Positions 1 through 10,794 of a stretch of DNA of 64,000 bases are shown here, in pieces. How positions within the stretch are numbered: the first letter of the stretch is position 1; each line of letters starts with the position of its first letter. The position numbers and the translations under genes were made by a program. The DNA comes from Azohydromonas caseinilytica. Lineage in GTDB: Bacteria; Pseudomonadota; Gammaproteobacteria; Burkholderiales; Burkholderiaceae_C. The DNA is taken from NCBI RefSeq assembly GCF_012927045.1, contig NZ_JABBFW010000009.1, forward strand, positions 124,001 through 188,000, written 5' to 3'. Under the pieces are notes generated by a model, which worked only from the letters and a program-made list of their open reading frames with translations, ran no database searches and was not told the DNA's origin.

Positions 1-4
1 CCTC

Positions 5-1303
5 GTGCTCGGTTGGCTGCTGGCGGCCTGCGCGCTGCATGCGTCGGCCCAGTCCCCCAGCGCCCCCGGCACGCCGCGCACCGCGGACTTCATCGTGGCC
101 GTCGTCAACCAGGAGCTGGTGACGGCGGTGGAACTGGAGCAGCGCCTGGCGCGCATCCGGGCCGAGGCCGCCCGTGCCGGCCAGCGCCTGCCGCCCGACG
201 CGCAGCTGCGCCAGCAGGTGCTGGACGCGCTCATCGACGAGCGCGTGATCCTGAGCTATGCCCGCGACACGGGCATGCGCGTGGACGAGGCCGAGATCGA
301 CCGCGCCGTGGCCAGCGTCGCGGCGCAGAACCAGATCACGCCGCAGCAGCTGCGCGAGCGGCTGCGCCAGGACGGCATCGACCTGCCGCGCTTCCGCGCC
401 AACCTGCGCGACCAGATCATGATCGAGCGCGTGCGCGAGCGTGAGCTGCAGCAGCGCATCAAGGTCAGCGATGCCGACATCGACGCCTTCATCGAGAAGC
501 AGCGCCGTGACGGCGGCGGGGGGCAGAGCGAATACAACGTGGCGCAGATCCTGGTGCCCGTGTCCGAAGGCGCCCCGGAAGCCGAAGTGCAGAAGCTGCG
601 CGCCCAGGCCGAGCAGGCGCTGCAGCGCGTGCGCGGCGGCGAGGATTTCGCGGCCGTGGCGCGCGAGGTCTCGCGCGACGACAACCGCGAGCGCGGCGGC
701 GAGATGGGAATGCGGCCTGCGGCCAAGCTGCCCGACGTCTTCCTGGAGCAGGTGCGCGGCCTGCGGCCCGGGCAGGTGGCGCCGACGGTGCTGCGCACCG
801 GCGCGGGCTTCCACGTGCTCAAGCTGGTGGAGAAGCGCGACGACGCCGCGGTGCGCGTGACGCAGACGCATGCGCGCCACATCTTGCTGCGTCCCTCGGC
901 GCAGCTGTCGGCGGAGGTGGCCAAGCAGCGGCTGGCCGAGTACCGGCGCCAGATCGAGAGCGGCAAGCAGCGTTTCGAAGAGGTTGCGCGCGCGCATTCC
1001 CAGGACGGCAGCGCCGCGCAGGGCGGCGACCTGGGCTGGACCGCGCCCGGCGCCTTCGTGCCCGAGTTCGAGCAGGCCATGAACGCGCTGCAGCCCATGG
1101 GGCTGTCGGAGCCGGTGGTGTCGCGCTTCGGCGTGCACCTGATCCAGGTGCTGGATCGGCGCGAGGTGGCGGTGGAGCCGCGCCAGCTGCGCGAGCTCGC
1201 GCGCGACGCGCTGCGCGAACAGCGCTTCGAGCAGGCCTATGCCGACTGGGTGCGCGAGCTGCGTTCGCGCGCCTACGTCGAGCTGCGCGAGAGCCCGCGC
1301 TGA
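5..1303 (+). CDS. surA: Peptidylprolyl isomerase SurA (5' end may lie outside the window)
   Basis: Periplasmic chaperone and prolyl isomerase that escorts outer-membrane proteins to the BAM complex. The visible 432 residues begin with a GTG at position 5 and a hydrophobic export-signal stretch ending near 'ASAQ'. Then follow the SurA N-terminal chaperone domain (about 25-170) and two parvulin (PpiC) domains at about 175-275 ('[10 protein letters not shown]') and 285-385 ('ARHILLRP', '[17 protein letters not shown]'). The length fits complete SurA, but the window opens only 4 bases before the GTG, so the true start may be upstream. rsmA starts 2 bases after the stop, so the two are almost certainly co-transcribed, as in many proteobacteria (lptD-surA-rsmA order). 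Confidence 0.93.
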   Translation: MLGWLLAACALHASAQSPSAPGTPRTADFIVAVVNQELVTAVELEQRLARIRAEAARAGQRLPPDAQLRQQVLDALIDERVILSYARDTGMRVDEAEIDRAVASVAAQNQITPQQLRERLRQDGIDLPRFRANLRDQIMIERVRERELQQRIKVSDADIDAFIEKQRRDGGGGQSEYNVAQILVPVSEGAPEAEVQKLRAQAEQALQRVRGGEDFAAVAREVSRDDNRERGGEMGMRPAAKLPDVFLEQVRGLRPGQVAPTVLRTGAGFHVLKLVEKRDDAAVRVTQTHARHILLRPSAQLSAEVAKQRLAEYRRQIESGKQRFEEVARAHSQDGSAAQGGDLGWTAPGAFVPEFEQAMNALQPMGLSEPVVSRFGVHLIQVLDRREVAVEPRQLRELARDALREQRFEQAYADWVRELRSRAYVELRESPR

Positions 1304-1305
1304 CC

Positions 1306-2088
1306 ATGGCCCAGCACATTGCGCGCAAGCGCTTCGGGCAGCATTTCCTGTCCGACATGGGCGTCATCGACGCCATCGTGCGCGCCATCGACCCGCGCCC
1401 GGGCCAGCCGCTGGTGGAGATCGGCCCCGGGCTGGGCGCGATGACGGACCCGCTGGTGGCGCGCGCGGGCGCGCTCACCGTGGTGGAACTCGACCGCGAC
1501 CTCGCGGCGCGGCTGCGCAAGCGGCCGGAGCTGACGGTGGTCGAGTCCGACGTGCTGCGCGTGGACTTCCGCGCCCTGGCCGCCGAACGCGCCGCGCAGG
1601 GCCGGCTGCGCGTGGTGGGCAATCTGCCCTACAACATCTCGTCGCCGATCCTGTTCCACCTGCTGCCCGTGGCCGATGTGGTGCAGGACCAGCATTTCAT
1701 GCTGCAGAAGGAAGTGGTGGACCGCATGGCGGCCGCGCCCGGCGGCAAGGACTACGGGCGGCTGTCGGTGATGCTGCAGTGGCGCTACCAGGTGGAGTCG
1801 CTGTTCGACGTGCCGCCCGAGGCCTTTGAGCCGCCGCCGCGGGTGGACTCTTCCATCGTGCGCATGCTGCCCTGGCCGCAGCCCGTGGCGCTGGACCCGG
1901 CGCTGCTGGAGGCGCTGGTGGCCTCGGCCTTCTCGCAGCGGCGCAAGCTGCTGCGCCACACCCTGGGCCGCTGGCTGGAGCAGCGCGGTTTCGGCGGCGA
2001 GTTCAATCTGCAGCGCCGCGCCGAGGAGGTGCCGGTGGCCGAATACGTGGCGCTGGCGGCGGCGCTGTCGCCGGCGGCTTCAGGCTGA
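1306..2088 (+). CDS. rsmA: 16S rRNA (adenine1518-N6/adenine1519-N6)-dimethyltransferase RsmA
   Basis: Dimethylates two adjacent adenines in the 3'-terminal helix of 16S rRNA during small-subunit assembly. The 260-residue protein has the family's N-terminal 'KRFGQHFL', the SAM-binding loop 'VEIGPGLG' (residues 37-44) and the target-adenine motif 'NLPYNIS' (106-112). Length is normal for the family. It follows surA by 2 bases. A strong bidirectional hairpin terminator about 65 bases downstream closes the unit. Confidence 0.96.
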   Translation: MAQHIARKRFGQHFLSDMGVIDAIVRAIDPRPGQPLVEIGPGLGAMTDPLVARAGALTVVELDRDLAARLRKRPELTVVESDVLRVDFRALAAERAAQGRLRVVGNLPYNISSPILFHLLPVADVVQDQHFMLQKEVVDRMAAAPGGKDYGRLSVMLQWRYQVESLFDVPPEAFEPPPRVDSSIVRMLPWPQPVALDPALLEALVASAFSQRRKLLRHTLGRWLEQRGFGGEFNLQRRAEEVPVAEYVALAAALSPAASG

Positions 2089-2152
2089 GATCCCGTGCGG
2101 GCTGAGCCCTTCGGCGGGCTCAGGTCCGCGGGCGGCGAACCGGCCGGCCATG

Positions 2153-2179
2153 AAAAAAGCGACCCGCGGGTCGCTTTTT
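2153..2179. terminator. Bidirectional Rho-independent terminator after rsmA
   Basis: Perfect stem AAAGCGACC / GGTCGCTTT flanked by an A-run on the left and a T-run on the right, so it can terminate rsmA on the plus strand and transcripts arriving from the barstar side on the minus strand. Confidence 0.85.
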
Positions 2180-2371
2180 GGTTGGTGGGCGGCTGCCGAA
2201 GCACGGGGCTTCAGGCGGCGCTGCGCCACATCGCCGTGTCGAAGGCGCTGCACATCAGCGGCATGTTGGTGCCGAAGTTGGCTTGCTGCTGGGCCTTCGT
2301 CAGGGCCTTCGGCTTTTCCGTGGGGGCCACTTCCGTCGCCCGCTCCCATGACCCGTTTTCCTGGGAGCGGG
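2180..2371. other. Intergenic stretch with an 11-bp hairpin downstream of barstar
   Basis: No convincing gene. A 60-codon minus-strand frame (2393 to 2211) ends shortly before the shared terminator, but its product is unrecognised and it has no clear start signal. A perfect 11-bp inverted repeat (2338-2348 GCCCGCTCCCA, 2362-2372 TGGGAGCGGGC, 13-base loop) abuts the barstar stop codon. It may be a processing or stability hairpin at the end of the RNase/barstar transcript. It has no T-run, so it is not a classic terminator. Confidence 0.45.
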
Positions 2372-2767
2372 CTACTGAAAAGAATAGAAACACCGGAACG
2401 GTACCTTGCGCTCGGCCCAGAAATCGGCCGCGTCGCGGAACACGTCCAGCAGCTGCTCGCGGGCCTCGCGGTCGAAGCGCGGGTTGTCGGGCAGCTGCTC
2501 CAGCACGACCACGAAGCCCGGCTGCACGCCGGACTTGTGCACCAGGTCGGTCATGCAGTCGTAGAGCGCATCCAGGTTCTTGCCGAAATGCGCCGGGAAC
2601 AGGAAGGACTGGGCGATGCTCTCCAGCACCTCCTGCTTGGATTGGGCATTGCCGAGGTTGGCGTGGAGGAAATGCTGGCCGGCGCCCTGGGCGGCTTGCA
2701 TCAGATCCTCGACGCGGTACGCACGTATCGACTGAACGATGTTTGATCGGACGGTCTGCAACAACAT
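2372..2767 (-). CDS. Barstar-family ribonuclease inhibitor
   Basis: Cytoplasmic inhibitor that binds and blocks a barnase/RNase Sa-type nuclease, protecting the producer from its own RNase. The 131-residue product has the barstar core: 'FLFPAHFGKNLDALYDCMTDL' in the middle matches the inhibitor helix whose Asp/Glu residues plug the nuclease active site. The ATG at 2767 is chosen over the ATG at 2791 because a strong AGGAGGTAA ribosome site lies just upstream of it. It sits 36 bases downstream of the RNase gene on the same strand, the classical toxin-then-inhibitor layout. It is longer than barstar (about 90 residues) by an N-terminal extension. Confidence 0.85.
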   Translation of the reverse strand: MLLQTVRSNIVQSIRAYRVEDLMQAAQGAGQHFLHANLGNAQSKQEVLESIAQSFLFPAHFGKNLDALYDCMTDLVHKSGVQPGFVVVLEQLPDNPRFDREAREQLLDVFRDAADFWAERKVPFRCFYSFQ

Positions 2768-2803
2768 GGTCGCGTTACCTCCTGGAGTCACACAAATCGG
2801 TGG

Positions 2804-3241
2804 TCAACGGTCGGCCACGATGCGGCGGAAGCTCGCGTAGTGGTCGGCCGTGTAGTAGCAGGCTTCAGGTTGCGTGGGCTGCGCGCCGCCGCAGACGATG
2901 CGTCGCGCGCCGCGGTCGCGGCTGCCCGGTGTGGGGACGGTGTATTCCCGATAATGGCCGCGCTTGCGCACGGGCAGCAGCTGTTCGCGGTTGCGAAACA
3001 CGCTGCCATCCTTCTCGTAGGGAAAGGGACCGCCGGCGCGGATCAACCGCTCGGTGGACTGCGCCTGCTGCGGCAGCGCCGATAGCGGCACTTCCTGCAG
3101 CACGGCGGTTGCCGCATCGGCTTGCTCGCGGCCCCAGGCCGGTGCCCCTGCCAGACCGCCCGAGAGCGTGATCGCGGCAACAAAGGCGAGTCCCCACTTG
3201 CGCAAAGACAGCCATCGCTGCGGTTGACCACTCCTCAACAC
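2804..3241 (-). CDS. Secreted guanyl-specific ribonuclease (RNase Sa/barnase family)
   Basis: Small endoribonuclease cleaving after G in single-stranded RNA, exported by a signal peptide ('KWGLAFVAAITLSGGLAGAPAWG'). All catalytic positions of the RNase N1/T1 family are visible: Glu in 'REYTV', Arg in 'GARRIVCGG' and His in 'TADHYASF'. No ATG is available. The frame opens at a TTG (3331), but a promoter-like pair lies at 3272-3300, so translation more likely begins at GTG 3241 or TTG 3205. The 3241 start gives 145 residues. The nuclease domain begins near 'LPQQAQSTERLI'. Paired with the barstar gene immediately downstream. The role (nutrient RNA, competition or defence) is not shown by the sequence. 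Confidence 0.83.
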   Translation of the reverse strand: MLRSGQPQRWLSLRKWGLAFVAAITLSGGLAGAPAWGREQADAATAVLQEVPLSALPQQAQSTERLIRAGGPFPYEKDGSVFRNREQLLPVRKRGHYREYTVPTPGSRDRGARRIVCGGAQPTQPEACYYTADHYASFRRIVADR

Positions 3242-3271
3242 GGGATAACCCTGAAATCTGCGAAAGGGGCG

Positions 3272-3300
3272 ATGGTAACCAATGCCCTCAGGAACCTCAA
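3272..3300 (-). promoter_or_regulatory. Putative sigma-70 promoter of the RNase/barstar unit
   Basis: On the minus strand, TTGAGG (3300-3295) is followed after 17 bases by TACCAT (3277-3272). Spacing is ideal and the hexamers partly match consensus. It would place the transcript start near 3265, which argues against the upstream TTG start of the RNase. Confidence 0.4.
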
Positions 3301-3377
3301 GTTTTTGCCTCAAATTGCGGCAGGGTCCCAAGGCTATAAGCGTGCACCCACGTGAAGAAGTCGCGCCGCAGGCGTGA

Positions 3378-3414
3378 CAAAGCCCCGCGCGGGCACTGCC
3401 GGCGCGGGGCTTTG
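3378..3414 (-). terminator. Probable terminator of maeB
   Basis: Inverted repeat CAAAGCCCCGCGC / GCGCGGGGCTTTG around an 11-base loop, about 45 bases past the maeB stop. The T-run on the minus strand is only three bases, so termination strength is uncertain. Confidence 0.55.
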
Positions 3415-3457
3415 GGGCGCTCGATGCGCCGGCGCGCGTGGCACCGGCGGGTGCTGG

Positions 3458-5752
<2,295 letters not shown>

Positions 5753-5862
5753 GGGGGCAGCTGCTCTGTGCGTGCGGGGGGTATTGATTGTAAGAGCCGC
5801 GTTAGCTTGATCCCCCTCAACGCCAGGTTGCGGCCGGCGTGTCACGCATACTGCGCGCCCCT

Positions 5863-7905
5863 ATGAAAGCCCTGGTTCTTCTTCGCGAGGCCCTTCCCGG
5901 CCGGGTCCGGCGCACGCTGCTGTGGGGCGCGCTGGTGGCGCTGCTGCTGGTGGCGCAGACGCTGCTGGTGATGCTGACGGTGCGCTACGAGGCCTCGCGC
6001 CAACAGGAGGCGGTGGAGGCGCAGGCCGAGGAGGTGGCCGCCGAGCTGCGTCACACCGTGCTGCGCAGCGTGCAGGCGCTGCAGGCGCTGCTGTGGAGCG
6101 CCGGCGCGTCGGCGCCGTGGCAGGGCGGCGCCACCGAGCTGCTGCGCACGCAGCGCGAGGTGCTGCGCGTGGAGCGCCGCGGCGACGACATGGCGCTACT
6201 GGGCAACCTGGCCTCGCCCTACGCGGCGCCGCTGTTCGAGCAGCTCGGCCGCGACCAGATGAGCGCCGAGCTGGAGCCCGCCTGCGCCGCCGCGCGCCGC
6301 GCCAGCGCGCCGGCCTTCTCGCGCAGCTACTTCGTGCCGCAGCCCGGCGGCCTGGGCGTGGAAGTGATCGACGCCTGCATCCCGGTGCAGCGCGACGGCC
6401 GCCCCGACGGCTTCGTGGTGCTGAGCTTCGGCCTGGGCGCGCTGCTGGAAGAGGCCGCCGGCGGGCAGCGGCTGCGCCGGCACGAGTTCTCGATCATCGA
6501 GGTGGACGGCACGCGCCTGGCGCGCGCCGGCATGGCCCGCGGCGCGGGCGTCTACCACGCGCGCCACCTGCTGGAGCTGCCCGGCAGCGCGCTGCAGCTG
6601 CGCGTGGACAGTGCCGAGGGCAGCCCGCGGCTGATCCCCAACCTGGCCACGGCGCTGGTGCTGGGGCTGTCGGTGGTGCTGTTCGCGCTGCTGCTGCTGC
6701 TGGCGCGCGACGTGCGCCGGCGCGCCCAGGCCGAGCGCGCGCTGGCCGAGGCGCTGGCCTTCCGCAAGGCGATGGAGGACTCGCTGAGCACGGGGCTGCG
6801 CGCGCGCACGCTCGACGGCCGCATCTCCTACGTCAACCAGGCCTTCTGCGCCATGGTGGGCTTCAGCGCCGAGGAGCTGCGCCACACCTCGCCGCCGCCG
6901 TACTGGCCGCCCGAGTGCGTCGAGGAGTACACCGAGCGCCAGGCGATGCGCATGCGCGCCGAGCCGGTGGCCGACCCGCACCTGGAAGGCTTCGAGACGG
7001 TGTTCATGCGCCGCAACGGCGAGCGCTTCCCGGTCATGATCTACGAGACCCCGCTGGTGGACGGCGCCGGGCGCCACACCGGCTGGATGAGCGCGGTGCT
7101 GGACATGAGCGCGCAGCGCCGCGTGGAGGAGCTCTCGCGCCAGCAGCAGGAGCGGCTGCAGGCCACGGCGCGGCTGGCCACGGTGGGCGAGATGGCCTCG
7201 CTGCTGAGCCACGAGCTCAACCAGCCGCTGGCGGCCATTGCCAGCTACGCCACCGGCTCGCTCAACCTGCTGCAGCAGCCCGACGACCAGACCCACGACA
7301 TGCTGCGCCACGCCGTCACGCGCATCGCCGAGCAGGCCGAGCGCGCGGGCCGCGTCATCAAGAGCGTGCATGACTTCGTGCGCCGCCGCGAGCAGGCGCG
7401 CGAGAGCATCCGCGCCGACCAGCTCATCGACGCCGTGCTGCCACTGGTGCGGCTGCAGGCGCGCAAGAGCGGCACGCGCATCGAGCTGGAATATCCCGAC
7501 CCGATCCCGCGCGTGATGTGCGACCGCACGATGCTGGAGCAGGTGCTGCTCAACCTCACGCGCAACGGCATCCAGGCCATGGAAACGGCCACGCCGCTGG
7601 CGCAGCGCGTGCTGCGCCTGCGCGTGCAACCGGCCAGCGAGGGGCGCGTGGGCTTCGCGGTGGTGGACGCCGGCCCGGGCATCCCGGCGGAGGTGGCGCA
7701 GCGGCTGTTCACGCCCTTCTTCACCACGCGCAGCGAGGGCATGGGCCTGGGTTTGAGCCTGTGCCGCACCGTGATCGAGCAGCATGGCGGGGCGCTGGAG
7801 TTCGAGAGCCTGCCGCCGCTGCCCGACGGGCCGGGCGGGACGGAATTCCGCTTCACGCTGCCCGACGCCACGCGCGTGCCGCGCGCCGCGCCGCTGCGGG
7901 CCTGA
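5863..7905 (+). CDS. PAS-domain sensor histidine kinase (DctS-like)
   Basis: Inner-membrane sensor kinase of 680 residues. Transmembrane segments at about 13-36 and 263-285 bracket a periplasmic sensing region of about 220 residues. A PAS domain (about 300-420, 'SYVNQAFCAMVGFSAEEL') follows, then the dimerisation helix with phospho-acceptor His450 in 'SHELNQPLAAIASY', and an HATPase domain with 'NLTRNGIQAM', 'DAGPGIP' and 'GMGLGLSLCRTVIE'. The architecture matches DctS of Rhodobacter, the C4-dicarboxylate sensor whose partner is a FixJ-type regulator. The next gene is such a regulator, and malic enzyme lies divergently upstream, so dicarboxylate sensing is a reasonable inference. A GTG at 5839 is an alternative start. 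Confidence 0.85.
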   Translation: MKALVLLREALPGRVRRTLLWGALVALLLVAQTLLVMLTVRYEASRQQEAVEAQAEEVAAELRHTVLRSVQALQALLWSAGASAPWQGGATELLRTQREVLRVERRGDDMALLGNLASPYAAPLFEQLGRDQMSAELEPACAAARRASAPAFSRSYFVPQPGGLGVEVIDACIPVQRDGRPDGFVVLSFGLGALLEEAAGGQRLRRHEFSIIEVDGTRLARAGMARGAGVYHARHLLELPGSALQLRVDSAEGSPRLIPNLATALVLGLSVVLFALLLLLARDVRRRAQAERALAEALAFRKAMEDSLSTGLRARTLDGRISYVNQAFCAMVGFSAEELRHTSPPPYWPPECVEEYTERQAMRMRAEPVADPHLEGFETVFMRRNGERFPVMIYETPLVDGAGRHTGWMSAVLDMSAQRRVEELSRQQQERLQATARLATVGEMASLLSHELNQPLAAIASYATGSLNLLQQPDDQTHDMLRHAVTRIAEQAERAGRVIKSVHDFVRRREQARESIRADQLIDAVLPLVRLQARKSGTRIELEYPDPIPRVMCDRTMLEQVLLNLTRNGIQAMETATPLAQRVLRLRVQPASEGRVGFAVVDAGPGIPAEVAQRLFTPFFTTRSEGMGLGLSLCRTVIEQHGGALEFESLPPLPDGPGGTEFRFTLPDATRVPRAAPLRA

Positions 7906-7958
7906 GGGACGCTGCCGGCGCCACCTGAACGGGTACTTACATCGCCGATACTTCCGTG

Positions 7959-8615
7959 ATGCTTCCCCCCCTCGGTCTCCCCATGGTGTACCTCGTCGAT
8001 GACGAGGATGTGGTGCGCGATGCCCTGGCCTGGCTGCTGCGCTCGCGGCGGCTGCTCTCCGAGGGCTTCGGCAGCGCCGAGGCCTTCGAGGCCATGCTCG
8101 ACGCCCTGCCGCCGGCGACGCAGGCCACCTGGCCCGAGGCGCCCTCGTGCCTGCTGCTGGACGTGCGCATGCCCGGCATCAGTGGGCTGACGCTGTTCGA
8201 GCGCCTGGTCGAGCGCGGCGTCACGGCCTCGCTGCCGGTGATCTTCCTCACCGGCCACGGCGACGTGCCCACCGCGGTGGCGGCCGTCAAGCGCGGCGCC
8301 TTCGACTTCGTGGAGAAGCCCTTTTCCGACAACGCGCTGGTGGACCGCGTGGAGCAGGCCCTGGCGCTGAGCGCCGAGGCCATCAACCGCCGCCGCGAGA
8401 CGCAGGCCAAGTCCCAGGCGCTGGCCGAGCTCACCGAGCGCGAGCGCGAGGTGATGCAGCTCGTGATCGAGGGCAAGCCCAACAAGCTCATCGCCAACGC
8501 GCTGGGCATCAGCGTGCGCACGGTGGAAGTGCACCGCGCGCGGCTGTTCGAAAAGATGAACGTGAAGTCCGCCGTCGAGCTGGCCAACCTGCTGCGGGAG
8601 CAGGGCCAGGGCTGA
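7959..8615 (+). CDS. FixJ/DctR-type response regulator
   Basis: Two-domain DNA-binding regulator. An N-terminal receiver has acidic pair 'VDDED', phospho-acceptor Asp68 in 'LLLDVRMPG', and conserved Thr and Lys in 'FLTGHGD' and 'VEKPF'. A C-terminal LuxR/FixJ helix-turn-helix follows ('LTEREREVMQLV', 'NALGISVRTVEVHRA'). The gene lies 53 bases after the histidine kinase and is its obvious cognate partner. Start is uncertain: GTG 7956, ATG 7959 and ATG 7983 are all in frame and none has a clear ribosome site; ATG 7959 gives the N-terminal length usual for this family. Probable target: dicarboxylate uptake genes (inferred from the DctR resemblance). Confidence 0.85.
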   Translation: MLPPLGLPMVYLVDDEDVVRDALAWLLRSRRLLSEGFGSAEAFEAMLDALPPATQATWPEAPSCLLLDVRMPGISGLTLFERLVERGVTASLPVIFLTGHGDVPTAVAAVKRGAFDFVEKPFSDNALVDRVEQALALSAEAINRRRETQAKSQALAELTEREREVMQLVIEGKPNKLIANALGISVRTVEVHRARLFEKMNVKSAVELANLLREQGQG

Positions 8616-8699
8616 CGTCCCGCCGGACGGCCTCACTGCCGCCGCGCGCGTATCCCCCGTGCGGCTTTCTTTCCTCAATGACCTGACCCCCTGCTGCCC

Positions 8700-9674
8700 A
8701 TGGCCCTCGGCGAGTTCGACCTGATCGCGAAATTCTTCAAGCGCCCGGTGCGGCGCGCGGCGCTGGGCGTGGGCGACGACTGCGCGCTGCTCAACGTGGC
8801 GCCCGGCATGCAGCTGGCCGTCTCCAGCGACATGCTGGTCGAGGGCCGGCATTTCCTGTCCACCGTGGCGCCGGCGCGGCTGGGCCACAAGGCGTTGGCG
8901 GTGAACCTGAGCGACCTGGCCGCCTGCGGCGCCCGGCCGCTGGCTTTCACCTTGGCGCTGTCGCTGCCGCGGGCGGATGAGGCCTTCCTGGAGGGGCTGG
9001 CGAGCGGGCTGTTCGCGCTGGCCGAGGAGCACGGCATCGAGCTCGTCGGCGGCGACACCACCGCCGGGCCGCTGAACCTGTGCATCACCGTCTTCGGCGA
9101 GGTGCCGGCCGGGCAGGCGCTGCTGCGCTCGGGCGCGCGCGCGGGCGACGACCTGTGGGTCAGCCACCCTCTGGGCGGCGGCATCGGTGACGCGCGCCTG
9201 GCGCTGGAGGTGTTCCGCGGCCGCCTCACGCTGGACGGGCGCGACTTCGAGAACGTGCGCCACGCCATGGAGCAGCCGCGCCCGCGCGTGGCGCTGGGCC
9301 AGGCGCTGCGCGGCCTGGCGCACAGCGCCATCGACGTCAGCGACGGGCTGCTGGGCGACCTGGGCCATGTGCTGCGCGGCTCGCAGCTGGGCGCGCGCGT
9401 CGATGCCGACGCCCTGCCGCGCAGCGCGGTGCTGGCGGCACAGCCGCGCGCGCTGCAGCTCGAATGCGGCCTGGCCGGCGGCGACGACTACGAGCTGCTG
9501 TTCAGCGCCCCGCCGGCGCGGCGCGAGGCGGTGCGGGCCGCGGCGCATGCCGCAGGCGTGGGCGTGGCGCGCATCGGCGAGCTGCAGGCCGAGCCGGGCT
9601 TGCGCCTGGTGGACGGCTACGGCGTGCCGCTGCAGGCGGAGTTCGCCAGCTTCGATCACTTCCGCTCGGCATGA
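8700..9674 (+). CDS. thiL: Thiamine-monophosphate kinase
   Basis: Phosphorylates thiamine monophosphate to the active cofactor thiamine diphosphate using ATP. The 324-residue protein shows the AIR-synthase-related fold markers: N-terminal 'GEFDLIAKFF', the metal and nucleotide site 'GVGDDCALL', 'SDMLVEGRHF', 'GHKALAVNLSDLAACGARP', 'VGGDTTAG' and 'IDVSDGLLGDLGH'. Its stop codon overlaps the pgpA start by 4 bases (ATGA), so translation is coupled. This thiL-pgpA-pncC order is common in betaproteobacteria. Confidence 0.95.
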   Translation: MALGEFDLIAKFFKRPVRRAALGVGDDCALLNVAPGMQLAVSSDMLVEGRHFLSTVAPARLGHKALAVNLSDLAACGARPLAFTLALSLPRADEAFLEGLASGLFALAEEHGIELVGGDTTAGPLNLCITVFGEVPAGQALLRSGARAGDDLWVSHPLGGGIGDARLALEVFRGRLTLDGRDFENVRHAMEQPRPRVALGQALRGLAHSAIDVSDGLLGDLGHVLRGSQLGARVDADALPRSAVLAAQPRALQLECGLAGGDDYELLFSAPPARREAVRAAAHAAGVGVARIGELQAEPGLRLVDGYGVPLQAEFASFDHFRSA

Positions 9675-10201
9675 ACACCTCCGCCCCGCGCCGCGCCACC
9701 CTGCGCTTCATGCTGCCCCACCCCGCGCACTGGATCGCGCTGGGCTTCGGCAGCGGCCTCGCGCCCAAGGCGCCGGGCACGGTCGGGACGCTGTGGGCCT
9801 GGCTCAGCTTCCTGGTGCTGGACCGCTGGCTCACTTCGGCGCAGTGGGGCTGGCTGATCGCCGGCAGCGCGGGGGTGGGCTGGTGGGCCTGCACGCGCAC
9901 GGCGCAGCACATGAACACCGGCGACCCGGGCGCCATCGTCTGGGACGAAGTCATCGCCTTCTGGATCGTGCTGTGGCTGGCCATGCCCATGGGTCTCCTC
10001 GGCCAGCTGGTGGCCTTCGGCCTGTTCCGCTTCTTCGACGCCGTGAAGCCCGGCCCGGTGGGCTGGGCCGACAGCCTGTTCAAGAGCCACGAGAACCGCC
10101 CGCCGAGCTGGGCCCAGGGCTTCGGCATCCTCATCGACGACCTGGTGGCGGCGTTCTGCACGGTGCTGGTAATCGCGCTGTGGCGGCGGTTGGTGATGTG
10201 A
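9671..10201 (+). CDS. pgpA: Phosphatidylglycerophosphatase A
   Basis: Inner-membrane phosphatase removing the terminal phosphate from phosphatidylglycerol phosphate in phospholipid synthesis. 176 residues, with family motifs 'GSGLAPKAPGTVGTL' and 'VWDEVIAFW' (metal-binding Asp-Glu) and 'FRFFDAVKPGPVGWADS'. Several hydrophobic helices ('WAWLSFLVLDRWL', 'WIVLWLAMPMGLLGQLVAF'). The start is fixed by the ATGA overlap with thiL. A longer frame opening further upstream at 9464 reads only out-of-frame thiL sequence. Confidence 0.93.
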   Translation: MNTSAPRRATLRFMLPHPAHWIALGFGSGLAPKAPGTVGTLWAWLSFLVLDRWLTSAQWGWLIAGSAGVGWWACTRTAQHMNTGDPGAIVWDEVIAFWIVLWLAMPMGLLGQLVAFGLFRFFDAVKPGPVGWADSLFKSHENRPPSWAQGFGILIDDLVAAFCTVLVIALWRRLVM

Positions 10202-10293
10202 GGCGGAGCGGATTGGTCAACTTTACTGGACAACACTCGCAATGAGTGCGGCCATTGTTCAGGTATTTCAGACAATCCCGGGAGACTGCACCC

Positions 10294-10794
10294 ATGACCT
10301 TCCCTGACGACCTGGAGCCGCAAGTCAACACGCTGGCCGCAGCGCTGCGCGCGCGCGGCTGGCGCCTCACCACGGCCGAGAGCTGCACCGGCGGGCTGAT
10401 CGCCGCGGCCTGCACCGCGGTGGCCGGCTCCAGCGACTGGTTCGAGCGCGGCTTCGTCACCTACAGCAACGAGGCCAAGGTGGAGACGCTGGGCGTGCCG
10501 GCGGCGCTGGTCGCGGCCCATGGCGCGGTGAGCGAGCAAGTCGCCCGCGCCATGGCCGCCGGCGCGCTGGCGCATGCGCGGGCCGAGCTGGCGCTGGCCG
10601 TTACCGGCATTGCCGGCCCGGGCGGTGCCGTGCCGGGCAAGCCGGTGGGCACGGTCTGGCTGGGCTGGGCCGTGCGCGACGGCGCCGTGGGCGCGGAGCT
10701 GCTGCAGCTGGACGGCGACCGCGCCGCCGTGCGCACCGTCACCGTCGAGCGCGCGCTGCAGCGAGCGCTGGCCTTGGCGGAGGCCTCGGCATGA
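10294..10794 (+). CDS. pncC: Nicotinamide-nucleotide amidohydrolase PncC (CinA C-terminal family)
   Basis: Deamidates nicotinamide mononucleotide to nicotinate mononucleotide, recycling NAD breakdown products (DNA ligase releases NMN). 166 residues, the stand-alone CinA C-terminal domain with 'TAESCTGGLIAAACTAVAGSS' at the start of the fold and 'AVTGIAGPGGAVPGKPVGTV'. The ATG at 10294 has a GGGAG ribosome site upstream; the in-frame ATG at 10246 has none. Its stop overlaps the next gene's start (ATGA), suggesting coupled translation. Confidence 0.93.
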   Translation: MTFPDDLEPQVNTLAAALRARGWRLTTAESCTGGLIAAACTAVAGSSDWFERGFVTYSNEAKVETLGVPAALVAAHGAVSEQVARAMAAGALAHARAELALAVTGIAGPGGAVPGKPVGTVWLGWAVRDGAVGAELLQLDGDRAAVRTVTVERALQRALALAEASA

